From RGIG4140 sp045655105 (GTDB lineage Bacteria > Pseudomonadota > Alphaproteobacteria > CAAHEQ01 > UBA3637), in NCBI GenBank assembly GCA_045655105.1, contig JAZOOQ010000056.1:1-64000 (forward strand): a DNA stretch of 64,000 nt, in the 5' to 3' direction. The notes below the pieces were generated by a model. It ran no database searches. It was not told where the DNA came from and saw nothing but the letters and a program-made list of their open reading frames with translations. Below are positions 1 to 8,212 of this stretch, piece after piece (the first letter of the stretch is position 1; every line of letters starts with the position of its first letter). A program made the position numbers and the translations under genes.

Positions 1-1
1 T

Positions 2-76
2 AAAGAAATTGAAATTTTAAGTGTTCAAATTATTAATGCCGTTCAAAAGGCAACGGGAGCTGAATTGAGAGCTTAA
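2..76 (+). CDS. C-terminal end of an upstream gene (partial)
   Basis: An open frame enters from the left edge and ends at TAA 74-76, giving 24 residues that end in ATGAELRA. It is followed at once by a strong terminator, which supports it as a real 3' end. The fragment is too short to identify the protein. Confidence 0.6.
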   Translation, partial: KEIEILSVQIINAVQKATGAELRA

Positions 77-93
77 AAATATATTTCAAAAGA

Positions 94-121
94 AAAAACG
101 GGCATTTTGCCCGTTTTTTTT
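94..121 (+). terminator. Rho-independent terminator
   Basis: Stem AAAAACGGGCA / TGCCCGTTTTT with a TTT loop, followed by a T run. It closes the partial gene at the left edge. Confidence 0.9.
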
Positions 122-236
122 ATCTCTTCTCACTTGAAATTTTGTTAAAGAAACGTCATTTTTTTATTACAGAATTATTAAACAAGAAAAAAAATTAAAA
201 AATATCTTTTTTTTTATTTATTTTTATTGTATAGTT

Positions 237-254
237 GTTATTGTTAATGATAAC
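237..254. promoter_or_regulatory. Palindrome upstream of the BOF gene, candidate operator
   Basis: GTTATTGTTAATGATAAC is an interrupted palindrome (14 of 18 positions symmetrical) 22 bases before the start codon of the secreted OB-fold gene. Its AT-rich dyad recalls Fur/Irr-like or other dimeric repressor sites, but the regulator is unknown. Confidence 0.3.
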
Positions 255-275
255 TATTATTATTAAGGAGTTCAA

Positions 276-653
276 ATGAATAAAATTATTTATACATCAC
301 TTTTTGCTCTTTCAATTGCAGTTTCTTGCGTTGCTAGTGCCGGCTTTGAACCGAATGCACCGGCAGCCCAAGGCGGATTTAAAGGGCCCTCAAATGGCGT
401 AACAACAGTTGCTGAAGCTTTAAATGCAAAAGATGATACGCTTGTGCAATTAACAGGGCATATTGAAAAAGAAACAGCCAAAGAAAAGTATCAATTTAGA
501 GATTCAACAGGAGCTATTATCGTTGAAATTGATAATGATGATTGGAAGGGGTTAACGGTAACTCCTGCCGATACGGTAACAATTTATGGAGAAGTTGATA
601 AAGAAATTATGCATTCCCCTGAAATTGATGTAGATCGAATCGAAAAGAAGTAA
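276..653 (+). CDS. Secreted OB-fold stress protein, YgiW/YdeI (BOF) family
   Basis: The 125-residue product has a signal peptide (about residues 1-22, ending VASA). The mature part matches the bacterial OB-fold (BOF, PF04076) pattern: a short leader, then VQLTGHIEKE, YQFRDSTGAIIVEID and the final VTIYGEVDKE strand. Members such as E. coli YgiW are small periplasmic proteins linked to stress tolerance, and their molecular role is poorly defined. AAGGAG lies just ahead of the ATG. The gene stands alone between a palindrome and a terminator. Confidence 0.85.
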   Translation: MNKIIYTSLFALSIAVSCVASAGFEPNAPAAQGGFKGPSNGVTTVAEALNAKDDTLVQLTGHIEKETAKEKYQFRDSTGAIIVEIDNDDWKGLTVTPADTVTIYGEVDKEIMHSPEIDVDRIEKK

Positions 654-696
654 AATCTAAAAAAATAACAAACTCTTTGAATTAGAAATCTCCCCG

Positions 697-733
697 CCCC
701 GAATATTAATTTTTTAATATTCGGGGTTTTGTT
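697..733 (+). terminator. Rho-independent terminator after the BOF gene
   Basis: Perfect 13-bp stem CCCCGAATATTAA / TTAATATTCGGGG with a 4-base loop and T-rich tail. Confidence 0.9.
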
Positions 734-766
734 TAAGAGGTTTTTTCTTTATAAGTTCTTTTTTAT

Positions 767-795
767 TTGACAAAAAATATAAATTATGATAAAAT
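767..795 (+). promoter_or_regulatory. Promoter for the gene at 835
   Basis: -35 TTGACA (767-772), 17-bp spacer, -10 TAAAAT (790-795). Confidence 0.7.
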
Positions 796-834
796 TGCAA
801 AAAATATTGACAAATTACGAAAGGATGTATATAA

Positions 835-1524
835 ATGTCAAACAATATGGAATCTTTATCAAAGTATCTTCGTGCATTAACAAAAGGAATATGTTCAAAA
901 AGTATTTCTGATAAGTTTATGAATTCTCCTTATTGGGAAAGATTTGTTGGATATGTTGAAGAAGATTGCAAAAAGCAAGAAGCAGATTTAAGAAAAAAAA
1001 TATCAAATTGTTTACTTTCTAGTTTAGGTTGGGATAAAGATAAGTCAGAAAAAGGGGCATATTTTCGCAAACTACTTTATTTTGGAAAAAAACAATATGT
1101 TGAAAAAGGTTTGAATGATATTGTTAATGATATCAGTTTGCTAGAAAAAAAACTATCAAATGAAACCGCATATCTTGCGCCCGCTATTTCAAAGTCTATA
1201 GAGTTTTTTTATCCGAAAGATAAAGAGCCTTCTGCTTTTGTTGATTTTGTTATTCTATCAGAAATGCAAAAAAGAATGCCAAAATTTGCGCAGGCTGAAA
1301 TTGACGAGATTTATACTGTTTTGAGTTCTAATATGGAAGATCGCATAAAGACGTTTTTGGATCGACCACTAAATGGACTAGGTGGGAATAAAACTGTTTT
1401 GAGTTCTAATATGGAAGATCGCATAAAGACGTTGTTGGATCAACCACTAAATAGACTAGGCGGGAATAAAAAAGAAATAGTACTCAATAAACGAAAAGAG
1501 TCAGAATGCGTAAACAATAGATAA
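835..1524 (+). CDS. Hypothetical protein with a tandem C-terminal repeat
   Basis: The 229-residue product is charged, soluble and has no signal peptide. I do not recognise the family. Residues about 161-212 are two consecutive 26-residue units, each starting TVLSSNMEDRIKT and ending LGGNK, encoded by a 78-bp direct duplication. A preceding YFGKKQYVEKGLNDI region and long helical stretches suggest an all-alpha fold. AAAGGA lies 10 bases before the ATG and a clear promoter lies upstream. The next gene follows closely on the same strand, so the two may form an operon ended by the terminator at 3153. Confidence 0.7.
   Translation: MSNNMESLSKYLRALTKGICSKSISDKFMNSPYWERFVGYVEEDCKKQEADLRKKISNCLLSSLGWDKDKSEKGAYFRKLLYFGKKQYVEKGLNDIVNDISLLEKKLSNETAYLAPAISKSIEFFYPKDKEPSAFVDFVILSEMQKRMPKFAQAEIDEIYTVLSSNMEDRIKTFLDRPLNGLGGNKTVLSSNMEDRIKTLLDQPLNRLGGNKKEIVLNKRKESECVNNR
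1315..1470 (+). repeat. Two-copy 78-bp in-frame tandem duplication
   Basis: Copies at 1315-1392 and 1393-1470 differ at only four positions and keep the reading frame (26 residues per copy). The near-identity implies a recent duplication. Confidence 0.95.
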
Positions 1525-1549
1525 AATTTTGCTCATAAATGAGGATAAT

Positions 1550-3130
1550 ATGTCAAGAAGAAATAATCAGAAAGGTACATCCAAAAATCAGAAAAGTATA
1601 CCAAATAACCAGATAAACACACCAAATAATCAAGAAAGTATATCAGGAAATCAGATAACTACACAAATCAAAGACGCAGAAAAAATGCCGATTTTCTTTA
1701 TTCTTTCAAAAGAGGATATTGAAGAAATTGAATGGGCGGTTGTTAAAGGGGGAAATAAATTACCCGAGCGCTTAGATGATATTTTAAAAATTCGTTCTAT
1801 AAAATCAGCTGATGATGCAACAGAATATATTTATATGGATGATTCTGGAAGCTTAATTGGATCTTTATATCCACATGGAAGATCTTGTGTTGTAACTTGC
1901 ACAAACGGAAAGCACCATCGCACCAATGGACGCGCTGTTTTTAAAGTGGATGTTGATGAGGAAAAAGAGGCTATTTTTATTGCTTTGATTGCTGCTTTTA
2001 AAGAGCATTATGATGGGGAAACAGAAAAAGAAGCTTATCGTGAGGCTTATACTTCTCAAAAACCCTTTGGTTGGGAGATAAAGTTAGGTAGCAAAAAATC
2101 AAAGTCAGATAACGAGAACTTAGAGTCAGAGAGAAAAAAATATATTGCTGTTGAATTATCAGGCGATTACACTCCCCTTGTGTCTTATTTAGAAAGTGCA
2201 AAGTTGCCTTTTACAGCAGAAAACATCTTTAGCATTTTAATGGATGAATATCAGTCTTATGATAATAAAGATGATGTTGAAACCAAGATAAATAGTTGTC
2301 ATGAAATTGCTGAATATAGCAAGGTGGTGGAACCTATTTTTAATGAATTAATCAAGATTTCATCTCAAGAAGATTTAGATAAGTATTTTAGGGAAATATT
2401 TAGAAAGTTTACGCCGGATGATAGATGTTGTGTATATGAATATTTTGATAAAAAGTGGGAAGACACTCCATTTCAAATTAAAAAAAGAATTGCATATCTT
2501 TGTTGGCAAGATTTAAATAGAGAGGCTTTAGATTCAGAGAAGTCATCTATTTATGAGATGATTATGAATTCAACAAGTGAAAAGTTATTAAGTGAATTTA
2601 GGGAAATCAGAGAAAAAGGATTAAAAGAAAACAAGTCATCTTCTTCATATTATTCTTTATATAATGATGTGTTCCAAATTGTGAAAAAAGCAAAGGAAAA
2701 GAATTTTGAAGCTGGTGCAGAGAGTTATTTTTATAAAATTTTGGAAACAAAAGTAAAGTATTGGGAGTCTGATCAAAAGCAACCATTAATTTCTCAATTA
2801 ATTGAGTTTTTAACTAAACAAGGATTTATTATTCGAAAAGAAGGAGATCTTATTTCAAGTTTATGTGCAATAGCTTGTATTGCCAGTGATGAACAGGTAG
2901 AAAATTTATCTAAATGTTATAGTGAGATATCACGTGCTTATAATCCTGAAAAAGATTCGAGTTCGATGGAAATAGTGGAAAATCTGCCTGAACACAAACA
3001 GGCAGTATCTGTTGAGCAAAAAACAGTTGAATCAGCAACTAAAGAAGAGCCAGCACATAAGGTGTTATTGGGCGGAACTCCAAAGGAAATAAGTTTGCTC
3101 AATAAGTTAGTTGATCGTCAAAGAACCTAA
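1550..3130 (+). CDS. Hypothetical protein with an Asn/Gln-rich N-terminus
   Basis: The start is placed at ATG 1550, preceded by GAGGA; a TTG at 1529 in the same frame would add seven residues. The product of 526 residues opens with a degenerate N/Q-rich repeat (variants of NNQ followed by a Ser/Thr-Ile/Thr pair, about the first 40 residues). A mixed domain follows (KMPIFFILSKEDIEEIEW onward, with SLYPHGRSCVVTCTNG), then a long, mostly helical region and an acidic tail. There is no signal peptide or membrane segment, and I do not recognise a family. The low-complexity start resembles flexible linkers of surface or effector proteins, but that is only a hint. It lies 25 bases after the 229-aa gene and is closed by a terminator. 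Confidence 0.7.
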   Translation: MSRRNNQKGTSKNQKSIPNNQINTPNNQESISGNQITTQIKDAEKMPIFFILSKEDIEEIEWAVVKGGNKLPERLDDILKIRSIKSADDATEYIYMDDSGSLIGSLYPHGRSCVVTCTNGKHHRTNGRAVFKVDVDEEKEAIFIALIAAFKEHYDGETEKEAYREAYTSQKPFGWEIKLGSKKSKSDNENLESERKKYIAVELSGDYTPLVSYLESAKLPFTAENIFSILMDEYQSYDNKDDVETKINSCHEIAEYSKVVEPIFNELIKISSQEDLDKYFREIFRKFTPDDRCCVYEYFDKKWEDTPFQIKKRIAYLCWQDLNREALDSEKSSIYEMIMNSTSEKLLSEFREIREKGLKENKSSSSYYSLYNDVFQIVKKAKEKNFEAGAESYFYKILETKVKYWESDQKQPLISQLIEFLTKQGFIIRKEGDLISSLCAIACIASDEQVENLSKCYSEISRAYNPEKDSSSMEIVENLPEHKQAVSVEQKTVESATKEEPAHKVLLGGTPKEISLLNKLVDRQRT

Positions 3131-3152
3131 GAGCTAATCAGAAAAATACCCT

Positions 3153-3185
3153 AAACCGCTTTTAAAATAAAAGCGGTTTTTTCTT
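3153..3185 (+). terminator. Rho-independent terminator
   Basis: CCGCTTTTA / TAAAAGCGG stem with a T-rich tail, directly after the 526-aa gene. Confidence 0.9.
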
Positions 3186-3186
3186 A

Positions 3187-3215
3187 TTGTCAAAAGTTTG
3201 AAAAAGTGTTATCCT
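3187..3215 (+). promoter_or_regulatory. Promoter for the gene at 3237
   Basis: -35 TTGTCA (3187-3192), 17-bp spacer, -10 TATCCT (3210-3215), ahead of a perfect AGGAGG ribosome site at 3224-3229. Confidence 0.6.
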
Positions 3216-3236
3216 ATAAGAATAGGAGGGGTTCTT

Positions 3237-4049
3237 ATGATTCAAGCAACACTGTTAACAGAAGATCAAATTTGGGGCGAAAGCGCACTTGAAGTGATTA
3301 AAAAATATGGCACAAAAGTTGCCTTAAGTGATTTAGCTATTGTTTTAGGTGGTTGGCTTGGTAGTGCGGGAACAACGATTGAAGGCGATCGTTCTGGTTA
3401 TATTTGGACAGCCTCTGGATTAATTGATTTGGGTCTTGTTAGAACGATTACACATGCCGGAGATCTTTGTTATTATTATCCGAATCGTAGGCGTGATGGC
3501 GTGCGTCCTGTGTTGTTAAAAAAGACAACAGATAAAATTAAAAATCCTAAAATTAAAAAAATTTTATTGCCGAATGATTTAGAAGTAAAGATTGCTTTTT
3601 TTGGCGAATACCCTCAAAAATCTGTTAAAATAAAGTTAAGTGAATTGCTTGAAAAAATGTATCATAATCGTGAACTTAAAAAATTAAAGGAGTTTTATAC
3701 TTTTGATACGGCTGGGTTAACTGATTATGAAAAAGGGTTAAAGCCAAAGAAATATTTTGTGTATGAATATGGTGATAAAAAATATATTCGGGTTGAAGGC
3801 CGCCCAGCAGATAGTGATTCTATTCTTTCAAATGGGAAAGATGTTCAAATCGGAGATCCATACTGGATTGAAATATTGCCTATTGAATGGTTGGTTGATG
3901 AAAATACAGGAATCTGGATTTCAAAAAAAGCTCTTTTAAGTGGTATTCGATTTGGTCAATATGATTCTTACGATGGTAATTTTAAAAAAACGGATATGTT
4001 TTCTTATTTAAAAGAATATTTTTCAAAAGAGATGATTCCTTCAGATTAA
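3237..4049 (+). CDS. DUF6273-like protein
   Basis: The start is set at ATG 3237 because AGGAGG lies 7 bases upstream; an ATG at 3198 in frame lies inside the promoter. The 270-residue protein has no signal peptide. GEYPQ, then YWIEILPIEWLVDE and WISKKALLSGIRF, match the pattern of DUF6273 proteins (an FGxYPQ strand, then PIEWxVL and LLSKxxL, normally before a WxxSxxRxWLN motif). The N-terminal half carries GDRSGYIWTASGL and NRRRDGVRPVLL, also typical of this SUMF-like group. Function is unknown. It forms a single-gene unit. Confidence 0.55.
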   Translation: MIQATLLTEDQIWGESALEVIKKYGTKVALSDLAIVLGGWLGSAGTTIEGDRSGYIWTASGLIDLGLVRTITHAGDLCYYYPNRRRDGVRPVLLKKTTDKIKNPKIKKILLPNDLEVKIAFFGEYPQKSVKIKLSELLEKMYHNRELKKLKEFYTFDTAGLTDYEKGLKPKKYFVYEYGDKKYIRVEGRPADSDSILSNGKDVQIGDPYWIEILPIEWLVDENTGIWISKKALLSGIRFGQYDSYDGNFKKTDMFSYLKEYFSKEMIPSD

Positions 4050-4059
4050 GTAAATTAAA

Positions 4060-4089
4060 AAAGCCCTCCAATAGGGTAAATAGAGGGCT
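4060..4089 (-). terminator. Terminator of the small secreted gene (minus strand)
   Basis: GAGGGCT / AGCCCTC stem. On the minus strand it is followed by a run of Ts, and it lies between two convergent genes. Confidence 0.75.
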
Positions 4090-4106
4090 GAAATATTTGT
4101 TTTAAA

Positions 4107-4259
4107 TTAGTCTTCTTTCCAAGTATTCCCAAGACCAACACTTTCAGAACTTCCTTCTTTTAAAGTGTCGTCTGTTCTTTCAGCAAAACTATAAGCAAAT
4201 GCTGATAAACTTGAGATTAAACAAAGGGTCATTAAAAATGCAATTAAAATTTTTTTCAT
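4107..4259 (-). CDS. Small secreted protein, 50 residues
   Basis: The minus-strand frame starts at ATG 4259 with GGAG a few bases upstream and ends at TAA 4107. It encodes 50 residues: a lysine-rich start (MKKILIAF), a hydrophobic core and an AFA site near residue 22, then a short acidic mature part ending GNTWKED. This is a classic export signal with a mature peptide of about 28 residues. No lipobox cysteine is placed as expected for a lipoprotein. It has its own terminator. Function is unknown. Confidence 0.65.
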   Translation of the reverse strand: MKKILIAFLMTLCLISSLSAFAYSFAERTDDTLKEGSSESVGLGNTWKED

Positions 4260-4407
4260 GATGTTATCTCCTTTTATTGTTCTCTTTTTATTATATCATA
4301 TTTTCAAATAAAAGAAAATACTTTTAAGAAAAAGAAAGATTTATCAGCTTTATGAGAAGGTGTTAAAATGATAATGTTTGGTAATATTATTAAAAGAATT
4401 TGGATAT

Positions 4408-4434
4408 AAAAAAACCCAAGGTAATTTCCTTGAG
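4408..4434 (-). terminator. Terminator of rpmJ (minus strand)
   Basis: Minus-strand stem CTCAAGG / CCTTGGG with an AT loop followed by seven Ts, just after the rpmJ stop. Confidence 0.8.
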
Positions 4435-4453
4435 CTTTTTGCTAACTTTATGA

Positions 4454-4579
4454 TTAACCTTGTTTAGCTTTTAATTTTGGCTTTTTCTTGTTAATAACAT
4501 AAACACTGCCTTTGCGGCGAACAACGATACAATCTTTATCGCGCATCTTGGCTGATTTTAATGAACAACGAACTTTCAT
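4454..4579 (-). CDS. rpmJ: 50S ribosomal protein L36
   Basis: The 41-residue product starts MKVRCSLKSAKMRDKDC, continues VVRRKGSVYVINKKKPK and ends KAKQG. This is the long L36 form typical of alphaproteobacteria and of E. coli YkgO, in which the zinc-binding Cys set of the short form is incomplete. It binds 23S rRNA in the large subunit. AGGG precedes the start, a perfect consensus promoter lies upstream and a terminator downstream, so it is transcribed alone. Confidence 0.95.
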   Translation of the reverse strand: MKVRCSLKSAKMRDKDCIVVRRKGSVYVINKKKPKLKAKQG

Positions 4580-4619
4580 GATACGACCCTTTCTTTAAAC
4601 TTAACCGATAAGTAACGGC

Positions 4620-4648
4620 ATTATATATAATAAAAAAAACTTTGTCAA
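4620..4648 (-). promoter_or_regulatory. Consensus promoter of rpmJ
   Basis: Read on the minus strand: TTGACA, 17-bp spacer, TATAAT. Both boxes are perfect matches to the housekeeping sigma consensus. Confidence 0.9.
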
Positions 4649-4655
4649 GCGCTTT

Positions 4656-6188
4656 TTATTGATTTTGATATCTTTTTTCTCTTTGAGCCGTTAATAATGC
4701 TAAGATAAAAATCATAAAAATCATAGAAAGAGGGATGATATTTCCATATTTTGAAAAAATGGTTGGTGGGTTTGCTCTTGGTAGAGGGCCATCTAAAACG
4801 CCTTGTTTTCCTAAACCTAATGAAGCAATAATTTGACCATAAGGATTGATAATGGCGCTAATACCATTGTTTGTTGAACGCACAAGTGGTAATCCTTCTT
4901 CAACGGCACGCATTTGAGCAATACTTAAGTGTTGATGTGGGCCAGCTGATATACCATACCAAGCATCATTAGTGATATTTAAAAGCCATTCAGGGCGTTT
5001 TTCTTTATTGACAACAGCGCCTGAAAAGATAACTTCATAGCAAACCAAGGGAGAAACAGGTGGTGCTTTTGGAATAAACATTGTTTTTAAGCCATCACCT
5101 TTTTTAAAATCAGAGGGAATAGGAACAATTTTATCAATTTGAAGAATTTCTCTAAATGGCATATATTCGCCAAATGGAACTAAATGAGTTTTATCATAAT
5201 AACCAACAATATTGGCTAAATGATCAAAAACAAAGAGAGAATTTGCAAGCTCTCTTTTCTTTAAATTAACAATACGCATGCCACCACTTAATAAAATTGA
5301 ACCTTGACGCAGAGCGCCCATTAATCTCATGCGTTCAACTTCATCAATTTCTGGATAAAAAGGCATGGCTGATTCGGGCCAAATAACATGAGTAATATTT
5401 TTATTGTTTTCTCTTGAAAGAGTAAGCAATGTGTTATAATTATCTAATGCCTTGTTTTTATCCCATTTATAACTTTGAGGAATGTTTGGTTGAACCAATC
5501 TTAAATTAACTCCCCAAACATTTTCATTTTTATTCTCCATAAGAGTTAAAACACCACCAAATGTTAACAAACAAAAAAGAGATATCATAACAAGAGGGTA
5601 TTTTTTTTGTGGCCATAAACAAAATGAGGTAAAAAATAGCATTGTGATTAAAGATAATCCCAATACGCCAATTAATGATGCTGTTTGTAAAATGGGTAAA
5701 AAGCATGTCCAAATATTGCCAAGTTGATTCCAAGGAAATCCGGTAAATAACCATGTGCGAACCCATTCAAAAAAAACAAAGAAGCAAGAAAAAGCAAGCC
5801 ATTTTTGAATGCCAGGTTTAAAATAATAACTGCATAAAGCAGGAATCATAAAGAAAAGGCCCATGAATAAAGCAAAACCAAATAAGGCAATGGGGATGAA
5901 AATCGAAAAAGCTCCACCATCAATTAAAAAAGCGTTTGTTATCCATTTGAGAGAGAAAACTCCAAGTCCAGCACCAAATGAAAATGAAAATAAAGCAGTT
6001 TGCTTTTTATTTGTTGCTAAATTTAAAAAGTGCATTAAAAAACAAAGGCCAATCAAAATGAATGGTAAGATATAATAAGGTGCAAAAGAAAGGGCGGAAA
6101 GGCTTCCAAATAAAAATAATAAAACAGACTTTTTGAAAGAAGAAAGAGTGTTAATTTTTAATTTTAACGAATGATAAATCTGTTTCAT
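4656..6188 (-). CDS. lnt: Apolipoprotein N-acyltransferase
   Basis: The 510-residue product belongs to the Lnt family, which adds the third acyl chain to periplasm-facing lipoproteins. About six N-terminal membrane segments (residues 20-210) precede a nitrilase-like domain with VQPNIPQSYKW, THVIWPESAMPF (catalytic Glu), a Lys in KKGDGLKT and the nucleophile region SPLVCYEVIF, plus NDAWYG. A final hydrophobic helix returns to the membrane. Length matches the family (about 510). It starts 14 bases after atpC stops, so it is probably the last gene of the atp transcript. That link is unusual, since lnt more often follows ybeX/corC. Confidence 0.95.
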   Translation of the reverse strand: MKQIYHSLKLKINTLSSFKKSVLLFLFGSLSALSFAPYYILPFILIGLCFLMHFLNLATNKKQTALFSFSFGAGLGVFSLKWITNAFLIDGGAFSIFIPIALFGFALFMGLFFMIPALCSYYFKPGIQKWLAFSCFFVFFEWVRTWLFTGFPWNQLGNIWTCFLPILQTASLIGVLGLSLITMLFFTSFCLWPQKKYPLVMISLFCLLTFGGVLTLMENKNENVWGVNLRLVQPNIPQSYKWDKNKALDNYNTLLTLSRENNKNITHVIWPESAMPFYPEIDEVERMRLMGALRQGSILLSGGMRIVNLKKRELANSLFVFDHLANIVGYYDKTHLVPFGEYMPFREILQIDKIVPIPSDFKKGDGLKTMFIPKAPPVSPLVCYEVIFSGAVVNKEKRPEWLLNITNDAWYGISAGPHQHLSIAQMRAVEEGLPLVRSTNNGISAIINPYGQIIASLGLGKQGVLDGPLPRANPPTIFSKYGNIIPLSMIFMIFILALLTAQREKRYQNQ

Positions 6189-6202
6189 AAAGATCCTTTT
6201 TT

Positions 6203-6742
6203 TTAATTTTTTATGCCTAAATCTTCAGGTGTTATTTGAAGGTTTTGTTTTTTTAAAGAAGTTTTTTCTTTGTTTTCAGTTTCATCGAATTTTAATTCTT
6301 TTAATACCATTTTAAAGAAATTAATTCTAGAAAGAGCTTCTGTTTTTGCAATAGAATCTGTTGAAGGTAGGGCTTTTAATGCGGCATCCAATTGTTGCTT
6401 GATTTTATGTGGATTTATTTTATCTTCGCGTCCACCCCAAGCCATTACAGGACAAAGATTTCTTCTAACTTCGCAAACACCACTTGAAACCAAAAATGAA
6501 ACAGGTTCTTCCCCTTCATTATAAACAATCATCCTTCCTGGTCTAATTGAAAAGAAGATAGGAGCCCTTTCTGGCAAAATTAAAATATCTCCATCAAGCG
6601 CAGGTAATAAAACCTTATCGGCTTCAATAACCATTGCTTCAAAAAGAGGTGTAATTAATTTGACTCTGATTTTTCCATTTTTAGGAGATTCTTCGGGTGG
6701 ATTATATCCAAATGGATTTAAAGCCGGTTTATTTTCAGGCAT
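6203..6742 (-). CDS. atpC: ATP synthase epsilon subunit, extended
   Basis: The central part (from VKLITPLFEAMVIEADKVLLPALDGDILILPERAP to the SSGVCEVRRN strand) matches the beta-sandwich domain of F1 epsilon, which sits on the rotor with gamma. At 179 residues it is longer than the usual 130-140: a Pro/Asn-rich leader of about 25 residues precedes the domain and a charged tail follows the C-terminal helices (ALSRINFFKMVLKEL). The start overlaps the atpD stop by 8 bases, so translation is probably coupled. Confidence 0.9.
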   Translation of the reverse strand: MPENKPALNPFGYNPPEESPKNGKIRVKLITPLFEAMVIEADKVLLPALDGDILILPERAPIFFSIRPGRMIVYNEGEEPVSFLVSSGVCEVRRNLCPVMAWGGREDKINPHKIKQQLDAALKALPSTDSIAKTEALSRINFFKMVLKELKFDETENKEKTSLKKQNLQITPEDLGIKN

Positions 6743-8195
6743 TTTTGACTTTTCCTTCTGTTGCTTTCATTTCTTTTGCTTTTTGAACAGCTTCTTCAAT
6801 CACGCCAACCATAAAGAATGCTTGTTCGGGTAAATCATCATATTTGCCATCTAAAATACCTGCGCATCCTTCAATTGTATCTTTCAAATCAACCGTTAAA
6901 CCTTTGCGACCAGTAAAGACCTCACTAACTGTAAATGGTTGAGTGAGGAATCGTTGTAATTTTCTTGCTCTGGCAACGATTTTTTTATCTTCTTCAGAAA
7001 GTTCATCCATACCTAAAATGGCGATAATATCTTGCAATGATTTATAGACTTGTAAAACACGAACAACTTCTGTAGCCACTTCATAATGGCGTTCGCCCAC
7101 AACGGCTGGGTCTAATAATCTAGAAGTTGAATCTAATGGATCAACGGCAGGATAAAGTCCTTGTTCAGCAATTTGTCTTGACAAAACGGTTGTTGCATCA
7201 AGGTGAGTAAATGTTGTTGCAGGAGCAGGGTCCGTTAAGTCATCTGCTGGCACATAAACAGCTTGGATAGAAGTGATTGATCCTTTTCTTGTTGATGTGA
7301 TTCGTTCTTGAAGAGCACCCATATCTGTTGCTAATGTTGGTTGATATCCAACAGCAGAAGGCATTCGCCCAAGTAAAGAGGAAACTTCAGATCCAGCTTG
7401 AGTGAAACGGAAAATATTATCAATAAAAAGTAAAACATCTTGAGCCATGTTGTCTCTAAAATATTCAGCAACTGTTAATCCTGTTAAAGCCACACGAGCA
7501 CGGGCTCCTGGAGATTCATTCATTTGGCCAAAAACAAGAGCGGCTTTTGAATTATTTCCCTTTAAATCAATAACGCCAGATTCAACCATTTCATGGTACA
7601 AATCATTTCCTTCACGGGAACGCTCACCCACGCCAGTGAAAACAGAAAAACCACCATGCATTTTAGCAATATTATTAATTAATTCCATAATAATAACTGT
7701 TTTTCCAACACCGGCACCACCAAACAAACCGATTTTTCCGCCTTTTGGATAAGGGCATAAAAGGTCAATAACCTTAATGCCTGTTTCTAAAATTTCTTTG
7801 TTTGGTGCTTGATCCATAAATGAAGGTGGCGCTTTATGAATGCTATCTTTTGTTTCAGTTTCAATTGGGCCTCGCTCATCAAGAGCTTCACCTGTAACAT
7901 TCATAATACGCCCTAATGTGCCAAGGCCAACAGGCACGCTGATTGGTTTCCCTGTGTTATAAACAATACAGCCACGTACTAATCCATCTGTATCAGACAT
8001 AGATAAACAACGAGCGATATTGCCAGCTAATAATTGTTCAACTTCTAATACCAACTCTTTTTCACCCATTTTGGTTATTAAAGCATCATAAATTTTTGGT
8101 AAATCTTTTTCGTTGAACGAAACATCAACAACGGATCCGGTGATGCGGATAATTTTTCCTTCTGAAATGAATTCTTGAGTATTTTGTTTTTTCAT
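6735..8195 (-). CDS. atpD: ATP synthase beta subunit
   Basis: The 486-residue catalytic subunit of F1 has Walker A GGAGVGKT, the GERSREGNDLYHEM stretch, Walker B VLLFIDNIFRF and a DELSEED-type loop (GMDELSEEDKK). It hydrolyses or makes ATP at the alpha-beta interface. It is 17 bases downstream of atpG and overlaps atpC. All catalytic residues look intact, so the enzyme should be active despite the odd alpha and gamma subunits. Confidence 0.98.
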   Translation of the reverse strand: MKKQNTQEFISEGKIIRITGSVVDVSFNEKDLPKIYDALITKMGEKELVLEVEQLLAGNIARCLSMSDTDGLVRGCIVYNTGKPISVPVGLGTLGRIMNVTGEALDERGPIETETKDSIHKAPPSFMDQAPNKEILETGIKVIDLLCPYPKGGKIGLFGGAGVGKTVIIMELINNIAKMHGGFSVFTGVGERSREGNDLYHEMVESGVIDLKGNNSKAALVFGQMNESPGARARVALTGLTVAEYFRDNMAQDVLLFIDNIFRFTQAGSEVSSLLGRMPSAVGYQPTLATDMGALQERITSTRKGSITSIQAVYVPADDLTDPAPATTFTHLDATTVLSRQIAEQGLYPAVDPLDSTSRLLDPAVVGERHYEVATEVVRVLQVYKSLQDIIAILGMDELSEEDKKIVARARKLQRFLTQPFTVSEVFTGRKGLTVDLKDTIEGCAGILDGKYDDLPEQAFFMVGVIEEAVQKAKEMKATEGKVKNA

Positions 8196-8212
8196 CTTCT
8201 GGTTTCCTTTGT

